Of a stretch of 64,000 nucleotides of DNA, positions 1 to 9,700 are shown piece by piece. The stretch is from Flavobacterium hydrocarbonoxydans (GTDB lineage Bacteria; Bacteroidota; Bacteroidia; Flavobacteriales; Flavobacteriaceae): the NCBI RefSeq assembly GCF_009789235.1, contig NZ_WSTB01000002.1, positions 310,001 through 374,000 on the forward strand, read 5' to 3'. A program made the translations under genes and the position numbers. The stretch's first letter is position 1, and each line of letters starts with the position of its first letter. The notes below the pieces were generated by a model. That model ran no database searches. It was not told where the DNA came from and saw only the letters and a program-made list of their open reading frames with translations.

Positions 1-55
1 ATATAGACAGCTGTTTGTCAAATCTTTACTATTAACTTCTTTAAAAATAACCACT

Positions 56-493
56 ATGAAACTACCTAAAGAAATATTCAATGGTTTTTTGATTTTCCTC
101 GGAATTGGCCTTTATTTTTTACTGATGAATGTACTAGGCTTAGCTGATTTGTTTTACCTGCGTACCTTAAATGTATTTTTTATATTTTGGGGTGTCAATA
201 GAACATTACAGATGAATCTTCTGGAAGGGGAAACTAATTTTGTATCCAATGCCGTGTCCGCAATGGCAACCTCTGTCGTTGGTGTTTCGCTGAGTGTCTT
301 CGGATTATTAGTATATAGTTATGCAAGAGGCGGTGACGCTTATGTAAAAACCCTTTCGGAAACGTTTATGTTTGGCGGAAATCCATCAGTACCAACCTAT
401 TGCATTTGTTTGCTTTTTGAAGGAATTGCTTCCTCCGTAATCGTAACGATGATGCTGATGCTGTACTGGAATAACAAGTACGCTGCTGATTAA
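56..493 (+). CDS. Hypothetical four-helix membrane protein
   Basis: I do not recognise a family for this 145-residue protein. It has four hydrophobic stretches, at about residues 9-30, 32-47, 65-89 and 113-137, so it is probably a small inner-membrane protein. No signal peptide, lipobox or catalytic motif is visible. The ATG at 56 follows an A-rich leader, normal for this phylum, where Shine-Dalgarno sites are rare. A strong hairpin terminator follows 38 bases after the stop, so it is a separate transcription unit from bioB. Function unknown. Confidence 0.75.
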   Translation: MKLPKEIFNGFLIFLGIGLYFLLMNVLGLADLFYLRTLNVFFIFWGVNRTLQMNLLEGETNFVSNAVSAMATSVVGVSLSVFGLLVYSYARGGDAYVKTLSETFMFGGNPSVPTYCICLLFEGIASSVIVTMMLMLYWNNKYAAD

Positions 494-530
494 GAACCTG
501 ATTAATTTTTCAAAATAAAAACAACATTTC

Positions 531-586
531 AACACTCTAAAATCATAGAATTATACTTTTTTATGATTTTAGAGTGTTTCTTTTTT
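531..586 (+). terminator. Rho-independent terminator after the small membrane protein
   Basis: A perfect 16-bp stem pairs 531-546 with 563-578 around a 16-base loop and is followed by a T-rich run. It separates the first gene from the bioB promoter. Confidence 0.85.
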
Positions 587-624
587 GAAATTAACTGACA
601 AATATTCATTTACGAAAATCAGGA

Positions 625-655
625 TTGGTTGATTAGAACAATTTGACTACTTTTG
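625..655 (+). promoter_or_regulatory. Bacteroidota-type promoter of bioB
   Basis: TACTTTTG at 648-655 matches the TAnnTTTG -7 box of this phylum. A TTG at 625-627 lies 20 bases upstream, as expected for the -33 element. The bioB ATG is 22 bases downstream of the -7 box. No BirA operator palindrome is obvious. Confidence 0.65.
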
Positions 656-677
656 AAGCATCAAAAAAAATGTATCG

Positions 678-1766
678 ATGAGCATTACAAAACACAATTG
701 GACAAAAGACGAAATAATCGCCATATATAATAAACCTATGATGGACCTGCTGTATGAAGCAGCAACGATTCATAGAGAAAAACACGATCCAAACGTAGTT
801 CAGGTTTCTACTTTGTTATCTATTAAAACAGGAGGCTGCCCTGAAGATTGTGGTTATTGTCCGCAAGCAGCACGTTACAACACCGGAGTTGAAGGAAACG
901 ATCTGATGAGTGTAAGTCAGGTAAAAGCACAGGCTTTGCGTGCCAAATCCAGCGGATCATCCCGTGTTTGTATGGGAGCTGCCTGGAGAAACGTAAAAGA
1001 TGGTGAAGAATTTGACCAGGTGCTGGAAATGGTTCGTACCATCAATAAACTGGATATGGAGGTTTGTTGTACATTAGGTATGATTACCGAAAATCAGGCA
1101 CAGCGTTTGGCAGAAGCTGGTTTATACGCATACAATCATAATTTAGATACTTCTGAAGAATATTATAAAGATGTGATTTCGACTCGTGGTTTCGAAGATC
1201 GTTTGCAAACTATCGAAAATGTTCGTAAAACGAATGTTACCGTTTGTAGCGGAGGAATTATCGGAATGGGAGAAAGCATCGAAGACAGAGCCGGAATGCT
1301 GGTAGCGCTTTCTACCTTGAATCCACAACCAGAATCTGTGCCAATTAATGCTTTGGTAGCAGTTGAAGGAACTCCGATGGAAGAAGAAAAACCAGTTGAA
1401 ATCTGGGAAATGATTCGTATGGTTGCCACAACCAGAATCGTGATGCCAGACACACAGGTACGTTTATCTGCAGGAAGAACCAATATGAGCAGAGAAGGTC
1501 AGGCAATGTGTTTCTTCGCTGGGGCAAATTCTATTTTTGCCGGTGATAAATTACTTACTACTCCAAATCCGGATGTACACGAAGACATGAAAATGTTTGA
1601 AATGTTAGGCTTGATTCCGCAAAAACCTTTCGTAAAAGTTTCTCAGCCACAAACAGTTGAAGCTGCCGATTCGCAATTCGCTCCGCTTGGTGAAAAACCA
1701 AAATGGTCTCGTCCCGGACACGCTATCGAAAGAAATCTTGAAGCTTCTATCAAGTCAAAAAATTAA
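678..1766 (+). CDS. bioB: Biotin synthase (radical SAM)
   Basis: Biotin synthase inserts sulfur into dethiobiotin, the last step of biotin synthesis. The 362-residue protein carries the radical SAM motif CxxxCxxC (C54, C58, C61), which binds the [4Fe-4S] cluster. Cysteines that bind the sacrificial [2Fe-2S] cluster are visible at C98 and in the EVCCTLG and TVCSGGIIGMGES segments, together with the conserved arginine in VRLSAGR. Length and motifs are normal for the family. It has its own promoter and terminator and lies about 30 kb from bioF, bioD and bioA on the opposite strand, so biotin synthesis here is split between two loci. Cytoplasmic. Confidence 0.97.
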   Translation: MSITKHNWTKDEIIAIYNKPMMDLLYEAATIHREKHDPNVVQVSTLLSIKTGGCPEDCGYCPQAARYNTGVEGNDLMSVSQVKAQALRAKSSGSSRVCMGAAWRNVKDGEEFDQVLEMVRTINKLDMEVCCTLGMITENQAQRLAEAGLYAYNHNLDTSEEYYKDVISTRGFEDRLQTIENVRKTNVTVCSGGIIGMGESIEDRAGMLVALSTLNPQPESVPINALVAVEGTPMEEEKPVEIWEMIRMVATTRIVMPDTQVRLSAGRTNMSREGQAMCFFAGANSIFAGDKLLTTPNPDVHEDMKMFEMLGLIPQKPFVKVSQPQTVEAADSQFAPLGEKPKWSRPGHAIERNLEASIKSKN

Positions 1767-1800
1767 TTAAAAGAGTTAAAAAATCTCAGCAAATATTTTT

Positions 1801-1837
1801 AAATTGCTTATAGCTAATACTATAAGCAATTTTTTTA
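1801..1837 (+). terminator. Rho-independent terminator of bioB
   Basis: A 12-bp stem (1801-1812 with 1821-1832), an 8-base loop and a T run ending near 1836. It lies just upstream of the next ATG at 1848. Confidence 0.85.
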
Positions 1838-1847
1838 TTTATAAGAG

Positions 1848-2714
1848 ATGAATTTAAAGCAAATAGAAAGGGTAAAGAAAATCTCAAAAACTGATTTTAT
1901 TTCCCAATATGTAAAAAAACAAATCCCCGTAGTCATAGAACAGCTCACCGAAGATTGGCCTGCTTATGAAAAATGGAAATTAAGTTATATCAAAGAAATC
2001 GCAGGAGATAAAACCGTTCCCCTGTACGACAACAGACCCGTCAATCATGAGGATGGCTTCAACGAGGCACATACCAAAATGAAAATGAGCGATTACATTG
2101 ATCTTTTAGAACAAAAACCTACCAACTACCGCATCTTTCTTTATAATTTAATGAAAGAAGTACCTCAATTAAACAACGACTTCCGTTGGCCAGATATTGG
2201 CTTAAAATTAGTCAAACAGATGCCTATGCTTTTCTTTGGAGGAGAAAATGCCAAAGTGTTTATGCACTTTGATATTGACTATTCGAATATTTTGCATTTT
2301 CATTTTCATGGTGAAAAACAATGTATGATTTTCCCGCCTGACCAGTCTAAATACATGTACAAAGTTCCTCATGCTTTGATTTCAAGAGAAGATATCGATT
2401 TTGATAATCCTGACTACGAAAAATGGCCTGCACTTAAAAATGCCGAAGGTTATATCACGAATCTCAAACATGGCGAAATGCTCTATATGCCAGAAGGCTA
2501 CTGGCATTACATGAAATATCTCACGCCTGGGTTCTCGATGAGTTTACGTGCTTTTCCAAGAAGTATTAGCCATTTATCAAAAGCGGTTTACAATGTATTT
2601 ATCATGCGCCATTTTGATATTATGATGCGAAAAATGCAGGGACAAAAATGGATTGATTATAAAAACGAAAAGGCAATCCAAAACACTCATCAGCATTTGT
2701 ATATTTCAAAATAA
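1848..2714 (+). CDS. Cupin-like / JmjC-fold Fe(II)-2-oxoglutarate oxygenase
   Basis: This 288-residue protein looks like the cupin_8/JmjC-like family of iron(II)- and 2-oxoglutarate-dependent oxygenases. The start of the fold is seen in IPVVIEQLTEDWPAYEKW. The iron-binding facial triad is readable as H140-x-D142 in FMHFDIDYSN and a distal H220 in GYWHYMKYL. Members hydroxylate proteins or small molecules; the substrate here cannot be told. It begins only 11 bases after the bioB terminator. Its 3' end overlaps by 9 bases the 3' end of the convergent delta-60 repeat gene, and no terminator fits between them. Confidence 0.8.
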   Translation: MNLKQIERVKKISKTDFISQYVKKQIPVVIEQLTEDWPAYEKWKLSYIKEIAGDKTVPLYDNRPVNHEDGFNEAHTKMKMSDYIDLLEQKPTNYRIFLYNLMKEVPQLNNDFRWPDIGLKLVKQMPMLFFGGENAKVFMHFDIDYSNILHFHFHGEKQCMIFPPDQSKYMYKVPHALISREDIDFDNPDYEKWPALKNAEGYITNLKHGEMLYMPEGYWHYMKYLTPGFSMSLRAFPRSISHLSKAVYNVFIMRHFDIMMRKMQGQKWIDYKNEKAIQNTHQHLYISK

Positions 2715-5700
2715 CACTTTTTGTGTCAAAACTGTATTGCTGTCGGTTTCGACTTTTACAATTAAGACGCGGTTTTTAGGTTTCAAATCCAAAACCGTGA
2801 TCTTCTTTTGATTTGCATCCTGTTCCAAAATCAATTGCCCTGCAACATCAAAAACCTGAATTTTTAAGATTTTTTCTTTTGGAGAATCCAGAACAAGTTG
2901 GTTTTGGTTTTGATAAATAATCAAATTGTTTTGAATTTTTTCAGGCTCATTTGTTTGTAATGTGCTATTGGTAAACCTCAACACAAAGCGATCATTAAAA
3001 GTTCCTGTATTTGTAGTAAACCAATAGGGTTTGTCTTTTAAGTTGTGAATCAAATGAGTTATTTTGTCTTCCAAAAAAACATCTTTATTTTTCAAAACGC
3101 CGTCAACCGAATCGATTTCGATTGCTACTTTTTCTTCGATTTTGGCACTATATCCCAGCGTAACCGTATCATTTGAATCAAAAGGAAAACGACGGCCTTG
3201 AATCGCCAGGTTTTTAGTATCGCAAATACTGTAAAAATTGACATACGAATTTGCGCTTAATGAAACCCCGTCGTATTTACTTTCAAAATCATTAGTCGCC
3301 TCTGTAACATAACCAATCAGAAGTTGTTTGAAAATTCCATTTTCATTGGATAAATTAATCCAGATTCTCGCTTCTTCTGCTTCCTTATTTTTGATTCCCG
3401 AAGGTTTAAAAAATTGTGTGTTTTTATTGTCTTCACCTCTGCTTCTCATTTGGTTCGAAAAATGAATTTCTCCATTACCAACAGCACGAGCAAAAAAACT
3501 TTGACCTGAAGCCACAAAACCCGTTGGTATTTTACCGGAACGTTGCGTTTTGATCCCGCCTACAGCATTGTAAGAGGCATAGTCATTTGTCGAATACGAA
3601 TATTTGGTACCATTAGGTTTCAGAGGCGTTTGATGTGTCCAAAAATAAATGGTTCCGTCTAAAAATTTATTTTTGGACAAAAAAGCCACTGCATCGAGAG
3701 CCGTTGGATACGGATTTCCAACCAAGTAATATTTACCAGACTCGACCGTTTCTCCTGTAATTTTTCCGTTATTGGGAACTCCCTTAAAAGTCGCTTCATA
3801 CAGTGCTGGAACGTCTTTAGAAAAAGTCTGGGGCCCTCTAATATTGTAGCCTTTGCCCTTTTTCATTGCGCCAGCAGGATCTTCGGTAACCCATTTTACA
3901 CCATTATAAGACTGGTATTTATCGGATAGAGTCAGGGGCGAAAATTCTATTAATTTTTGATTATCTACTGGTGAAGACCAAAAGGTAAAATCGAATTTGC
4001 GTATAGTCGTATTTCTTTTTAGGTGAATAATTCCTGTATTGGTTATCTCATCATCAAATTGATACAAAGACGCCGAATCTTCTAAAACCAAAGTTCCTAA
4101 ACCAGAATAATCAAAGGTTAGGGATAGTGAATGATTACTGGCAAGCGTGACTATTTTATCAGATGCAATAAAACAATTACAGGCGAAGGCTGTTTCAAGA
4201 CGTAGATAATCTGCATTGAAAATCAATTCTTTTCCCGCCGATGGAGAGCCGTTTGACCAACTTACTCCATCCCAGACAGAACTATTGGTACACAAACTCA
4301 ATCTGGCAATCCTATGTTTCGCAATTCCTGAAACCGAATTAAAATTACCGCCAATAATAAGCCGATGGTCTGATGAAAGTGCCATAGTAAACAAAGTCCC
4401 GTTTAAACCGGCATCAAAAGTAGTGTCTTTTTCTCCGGAGGATAATAACCGAATCATTCGTAAGGCTGGAACTCCATTGTAATTACCTGAAAAAGTTCCT
4501 CCTAGTAAGGCGCGATCATCTGGTTGTATTAATATAGTACGAACATCGCCTTTACTAAAACCTGTTCCTGTATTAAAAGTGATATCCAGACTTCCGTCCG
4601 GCAGCAATCTCACAATTCTTTTTTGAGCGATGTTGTTGTAATTTAAAAATGAGCCTCCTACAATGATTTTTCCATCAGATTGCAAAGCTATGCTATACAC
4701 ATTTTTATCAAACCCTGCACCAACACTAAAAGAAGAATCAATCGTTCCGTCCTGATTTAACCGAATCAAACGTGGTGAAAGTACTCCGTTAAAGGTTTCG
4801 AATTTTCCACCAATTAAAATTTTACCATCCGGCTGAACCAATATCGATTCTACAATAGCATCTGCTCCTATTCCAGCGTTAAAGGTTTCATCCATACTTC
4901 CATCAGGCATTAACCTGGCAATTCTGCCCACATTCACTTCGTTAAATTTTGTGAAATTTCCGCCAACTATTATCTTTTGATCAGATTGAAGTTCTAAAGC
5001 GTAAACCTGATTATTAAATCCCGAACCCACATTAAAAGAAACATCAGGATTGCCGTTAGAGTCAATTCGGGCAATTCTATTACAAATCACGTCATTGTAA
5101 ATGGTAAAATTCCCGCCCAAAACAAGCTGCCCGTCAAGCTGCTGAACTGCTGTTTTAATAAAATTGTTTGCACCCGATTTATTTAAATTATAAGAAGTGT
5201 CTAACTTTCCATCATTCGTAAGTCGGGCTATTCTATAAACCGGGCTTCCATTAAATTTAGTAAAACTCCCAAAAACCATTTTACCATTATCTGCCAAAGA
5301 AAGCACCTTAAAAACTGAATTATTAAAACCTACATCTGATGAAAGAAATCCAATATCGAGACTTCCATCAGTATTAATTTTGGCTAATCGTCCTTGATTT
5401 TGATTATCAAAAACGGTAAATGAGCCTTCTAAAAACCAGGAACCATCCAATCCTTTGGCAATCGCCAGCACTGATCCCGAAGCTGGCCCATCTCCAATAT
5501 CAAAATCAGGTATTAAGGTTCCGTCAGGTTTTAAAAAGAGTAAACGGTTCAATGGATTTCCATTATAATTTCCGGTAAAAGAACCTCCAATCATAATGTT
5601 GCCAGTTTCATCAACTGCGACAGTATAAACAGTATTATTTGATAAACCAAGACCAGATGAAAATTCAGAATCTTTTGACCCGTCTGGATTTAATCGAATA

Positions 5701-6557
5701 ATTCTATTTGCTGAAATGCCGTTATAATTTAAGAAGGTGCCTACAATCAAAATTTTACCATCGGATTGCAGAGCCATTGAAGTTACTTTATCATCAAATC
5801 CTGATCCTGTATTAAAAGTGTTATCTATACTTCCATCAGGATTTAGTCGTACAATATGATTTTGCGGTTGTCCGTTAAAAGAAGTAAAAGTACCTCCTAA
5901 AATGATTTTGCCATCTGCCTGAATAATTACTTTTTCTATTAAAGAATTAGCTGCAGATCCAGTAGCAAAAGAAGTATCTAAACTTCCATCAGATAAAATT
6001 CTGGCTATTCTGGAAACCGAAACCCCATTACAAATGGTAAAACTTCCCACGATTATGGTTCTTCCGCTGGAATCCTGAGTGCTATCATATATAATATTAT
6101 TGGTTTCTAATGTTGTATTAAAAGAAGCATCATAAGTACCATTGGCTTGCAATCGGACCAATCGATTGGCGGTAATTCCGGCAAAAGAGGTAAAAGATCC
6201 GCCCACTATAATTTTTCCGTCAGGCTGAATAAAAGTGGTATATACTTTTCCGTTAAAACCTTCGCCTAAAACAAAGGTGGGGTCAATAGTTCCGTCTGGC
6301 TTTAATCGATTCAAATAAGGGTTTGAAACACCATTAAAATTCAAATAATCACCTCCTGCAATTACATCGCCATTATCTTGTACCGCAAGTGTACGAACGG
6401 TATTATCAAAACCATCTCCATTTTCACCATCATCCTGAATATTAAATGTGGTATCTAATTTTCCTTGCTGGGCAAGAACATTCGGAGTTTTAAAGATGAC
6501 TATTAAAACAATTAAAAAGATCAATTTTACTGCAGGCTTCTTCAACATAAACAACAC
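2706..6557 (-). CDS. Giant delta-60 repeat surface protein with T9SS type C module
   Basis: A 1283-residue predicted exported protein. Residues 1-30 form a Sec signal peptide (a hydrophobic core, then VLA-QQ); the start could also be the methionine at residue 4. Residues 33-757 hold 14 copies of a repeat of about 52 residues with the cores DGSxDxxF and GGxFTxF, the delta-60/beta-propeller-like pattern. From about residue 759 it has the long C-terminal module shared with four neighbours (W-D-G...FDFTFWSSPV...GNPYP...YFWTH...NDYASYN...DRFVLRFTN) and a final T9SS-type tail. It should cross the outer membrane by type IX secretion and stay on or leave the surface. It is the last of four tandem minus-strand genes; ligand unknown. 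Confidence 0.85.
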   Translation of the reverse strand: MLFMLKKPAVKLIFLIVLIVIFKTPNVLAQQGKLDTTFNIQDDGENGDGFDNTVRTLAVQDNGDVIAGGDYLNFNGVSNPYLNRLKPDGTIDPTFVLGEGFNGKVYTTFIQPDGKIIVGGSFTSFAGITANRLVRLQANGTYDASFNTTLETNNIIYDSTQDSSGRTIIVGSFTICNGVSVSRIARILSDGSLDTSFATGSAANSLIEKVIIQADGKIILGGTFTSFNGQPQNHIVRLNPDGSIDNTFNTGSGFDDKVTSMALQSDGKILIVGTFLNYNGISANRIIRLNPDGSKDSEFSSGLGLSNNTVYTVAVDETGNIMIGGSFTGNYNGNPLNRLLFLKPDGTLIPDFDIGDGPASGSVLAIAKGLDGSWFLEGSFTVFDNQNQGRLAKINTDGSLDIGFLSSDVGFNNSVFKVLSLADNGKMVFGSFTKFNGSPVYRIARLTNDGKLDTSYNLNKSGANNFIKTAVQQLDGQLVLGGNFTIYNDVICNRIARIDSNGNPDVSFNVGSGFNNQVYALELQSDQKIIVGGNFTKFNEVNVGRIARLMPDGSMDETFNAGIGADAIVESILVQPDGKILIGGKFETFNGVLSPRLIRLNQDGTIDSSFSVGAGFDKNVYSIALQSDGKIIVGGSFLNYNNIAQKRIVRLLPDGSLDITFNTGTGFSKGDVRTILIQPDDRALLGGTFSGNYNGVPALRMIRLLSSGEKDTTFDAGLNGTLFTMALSSDHRLIIGGNFNSVSGIAKHRIARLSLCTNSSVWDGVSWSNGSPSAGKELIFNADYLRLETAFACNCFIASDKIVTLASNHSLSLTFDYSGLGTLVLEDSASLYQFDDEITNTGIIHLKRNTTIRKFDFTFWSSPVDNQKLIEFSPLTLSDKYQSYNGVKWVTEDPAGAMKKGKGYNIRGPQTFSKDVPALYEATFKGVPNNGKITGETVESGKYYLVGNPYPTALDAVAFLSKNKFLDGTIYFWTHQTPLKPNGTKYSYSTNDYASYNAVGGIKTQRSGKIPTGFVASGQSFFARAVGNGEIHFSNQMRSRGEDNKNTQFFKPSGIKNKEAEEARIWINLSNENGIFKQLLIGYVTEATNDFESKYDGVSLSANSYVNFYSICDTKNLAIQGRRFPFDSNDTVTLGYSAKIEEKVAIEIDSVDGVLKNKDVFLEDKITHLIHNLKDKPYWFTTNTGTFNDRFVLRFTNSTLQTNEPEKIQNNLIIYQNQNQLVLDSPKEKILKIQVFDVAGQLILEQDANQKKITVLDLKPKNRVLIVKVETDSNTVLTQKVLF

Positions 6558-6648
6558 AAAGTAAGAATATACAGCAATTTATGCTATTAAATTGAACTAT
6601 GCAATTGTATTGTTGTTTTTATTTAAGAATAATACCACAAGTTTTATA

Positions 6649-6689
6649 ATTACAAAAGCCAATTGTGAGAGCCAATTGGCTTTTGTAAT
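6649..6689 (-). terminator. Hairpin after the 1703-residue surface protein gene
   Basis: A perfect 17-bp stem (6649-6665 with 6673-6689) with a 7-base loop, 18 bases past the stop on the minus strand. The following T tract is poor, so it may terminate transcription or protect the mRNA 3' end. Confidence 0.55.
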
Positions 6690-6706
6690 AACTGAATTAG
6701 ATATAT

Positions 6707-9700
6707 TTATCTAAAAATAATCTTTTTAGTAACAGTAGCGTGATTCTCTAAACCAACTTTGACTAATAATGTCTGTTCGCTGGAGTGCAAATTCAGAATA
6801 GAAAACTCATTCGCGTCTATTTTTTCCTTGGTATAAATTAATTTACCTGTCAAATCAAATAGTCGAATGGAACTTATAGGATCTTTTTCACTGAATATTT
6901 TAATCACTTTTTTATTCACCGTAACTACAAGTTCTTCACCAGTATCAAAATCATCCACACCCAAAGATTTATTGGTAAAGTGTAATATGAAACGGTCTTT
7001 AAAACTTCCGTTCATTGTGGTGAAGGTATATTTAGAAGCTCTCAAATCATGGAAAGTACCACTTACTTTGTCTTCAAGGAAAACGCCTTGATTGGCCAAT
7101 ACGCCATCTGAGTTGGCAATAGTAATATCAAAACTGCTGGAACCTTCAATTGAGGAACGATAACCCAATGGTACCCAATCCGACTCTTCAAACGGAATAG
7201 CTCTTCCCTGAATAACCAGATTTTTATCATCGCAAATGCTGTAAAAATCTACATAAGCGTGGGCATTGGTACTTACTCCATCGTATTTTGTTTCATAACC
7301 ATTTGTAGCACCCGTAATATAACCTATTAGGATTTGTTTGAAAGCTCCTCCATCATTGGTCATGTTCAGCCAGATACGACTACGCTCTGTATTTGATTTT
7401 TTAGCTCTCTTAGGTTTAAAGAACTGACCGTTTTTATTAGAACCTCCATCTACACGCATACCGTTATTAAAAACAACAGATCCAGCGGCTATGGTTTTGG
7501 CAAAAACCGCCTGTCCGGCTGAGATATAACCTGAAGGGGTTTCTCCACCGGATCCTGCTACCCCTCCTACACCATTGTAAGAAGCATAATCATTAGTAGC
7601 ATAAGAGTAAACGTTTCCGTTTTGCGTGAGTCCTGTATTATTTGTCCAGAAATAAACGGTACCGTCCAGAATTGTACTATTGTCTGCCAATAATTCATCG
7701 GCATCTATGGCTGATGGATATGGATTGCCTATCAAATAAAATCTGCCAGCCAGAATAGTTTGATCGCTTGTTAAGTCTCCATTATTCGGAATACCGTCAA
7801 AGCCTCCTAAAAAATCTGATTTTACAGTACTGGAGTGACTCTGAGGCCCTCTGACATTATATCCTTTGCCTATTTTCATCACATTTTGAGGGTTTTCGGT
7901 AGTCCAGGCTGTTCCTGTATAGGATTGATATTTATCGGATAAGGTATTTGGAGACAAATCAATCAGCTTTTGATCCTGAACCGGAGACGACCAAAACGTA
8001 AAATCGAATTTACGGACAGAAGTTTCCCTTTCGTAAATAATATTGGCCGTATTCTGTACATTGGTTGTCTGCAATAAGGTTGCATTATTCTTAAACCTTA
8101 GATTACCAGTGGTTGTAATGGCATTCACAACCGTTAAAGTATGCCCGCCATTAATCTCAACATCCACACCTGAATTTACGACACAGGAACAAGCTGTCAT
8201 ATCTCCAGTAGAAGAATAAGGAGCATTAAACACAACATTATCGGCTGAAGTTGGCGCAATACCTCCTGGCCATGATCCCTCCCAGGTTATGGTAGATGGA
8301 GAACCTGCTACTATGGATATAACATTAGAACTTAATGCACTTATACCACAAGTAGCATTAATAGACCAAATTTTAAAATAATAGGTAGTTCCTGCTATCA
8401 ATCCCTTAACATCATAGGAGGTTAAATTCCCTATATCAGCAGCGTTCAGATTGATTACGTGGGATGGCCCTGAAAAATTACTATCTGTGGCAACAGATAA
8501 AATATAAGAAGTAGCTCCCGATACAGCATTCCATTGTGCAATAAATCCTTCGCAATTACGCACGCCTGTCATTGCAATTGGTGCTGCCAATGCTGTAGTT
8601 TGTACAGAAGTACCCGTATTTGCATTTAGTTCACTACAGGTATTATAGGCTCTTACTCTATAATAATAATTGGTACCTGTTAACCCTGTAAGATCATAGA
8701 ATAAAACATTATTTACATTTAGATTATTGTAAGCCGGAAGGATATCGGTAAATCCGCTATCAGTGGCAACATCAATATAATACCCTGTTGCATTTGCTGC
8801 AGCATTCCAGTTGACACGCATCGAATTGCAGGTAACATTTGTTTCGCCAGTTGCAATGGGTGCATCAGCCAAAGGATAAACACTAATAAGTACTGATGCA
8901 GAATTGACTACAGCACAATTAGCATTTTGTACAACAGCCCTAAAATAAGTACTCACTGCCAGATTTCCTATTGTACCTGTTGGCAGGGTATTGCTGGTTA
9001 CTGCAATATTTACTGGAGAGGTAAAAGCGGCATCAGTAGCACTTTCCCATCGTAGTATAGTTCCTGTATGACCACTTAACACCAAAGACTGAAGCGGAGT
9101 AGCACTAGTACAGACACTTTGTGCGGGCGATACTGAACCTCCCACCGATGCGGCATTAACGTTTATTTGTATAGCATGCGATTCTGTACAATTGTAAAAA
9201 GAATCTCTTATTACCAACGTTCCTGTATAGGAGCCTGCTGCTGTTCCAGCCGGAACATTTATATTGATGGTATTAGCAGGTAAATTTGCATTGGTAACAG
9301 CTGCAAAGCTATTGGCAGGTGTCGAATCCCAGGTAATAGAATACTGGTTTGGTAAACCGGCTAACAGCTGATAGGCCAAAGGCAGTACTTGCGAACTGGC
9401 ACTATAACAAGTAGTCAGTACAGAGGAGGTTAAACTTACCGAAGGTGCCTCAGCAACCTGAATCGTAAAACTATATTCATCACTTACACATCCATTGGCA
9501 TTTTTTACCGTAAATATTCCGGAATAAAAATTACTGGCCGTACTTGCCGGTATCGGTATAAGGATTGTTCCTCCTGACAATGCAGCATCGGTAACATCTA
9601 CAAATTCATTTGGAGGCAAACCCGTATCCCAAATGACAGAATAGGTGTTAGGAGCCTGTGTGGTATTGGTATAAACAAATGTGGCTCCAGCTGCCTTTTC

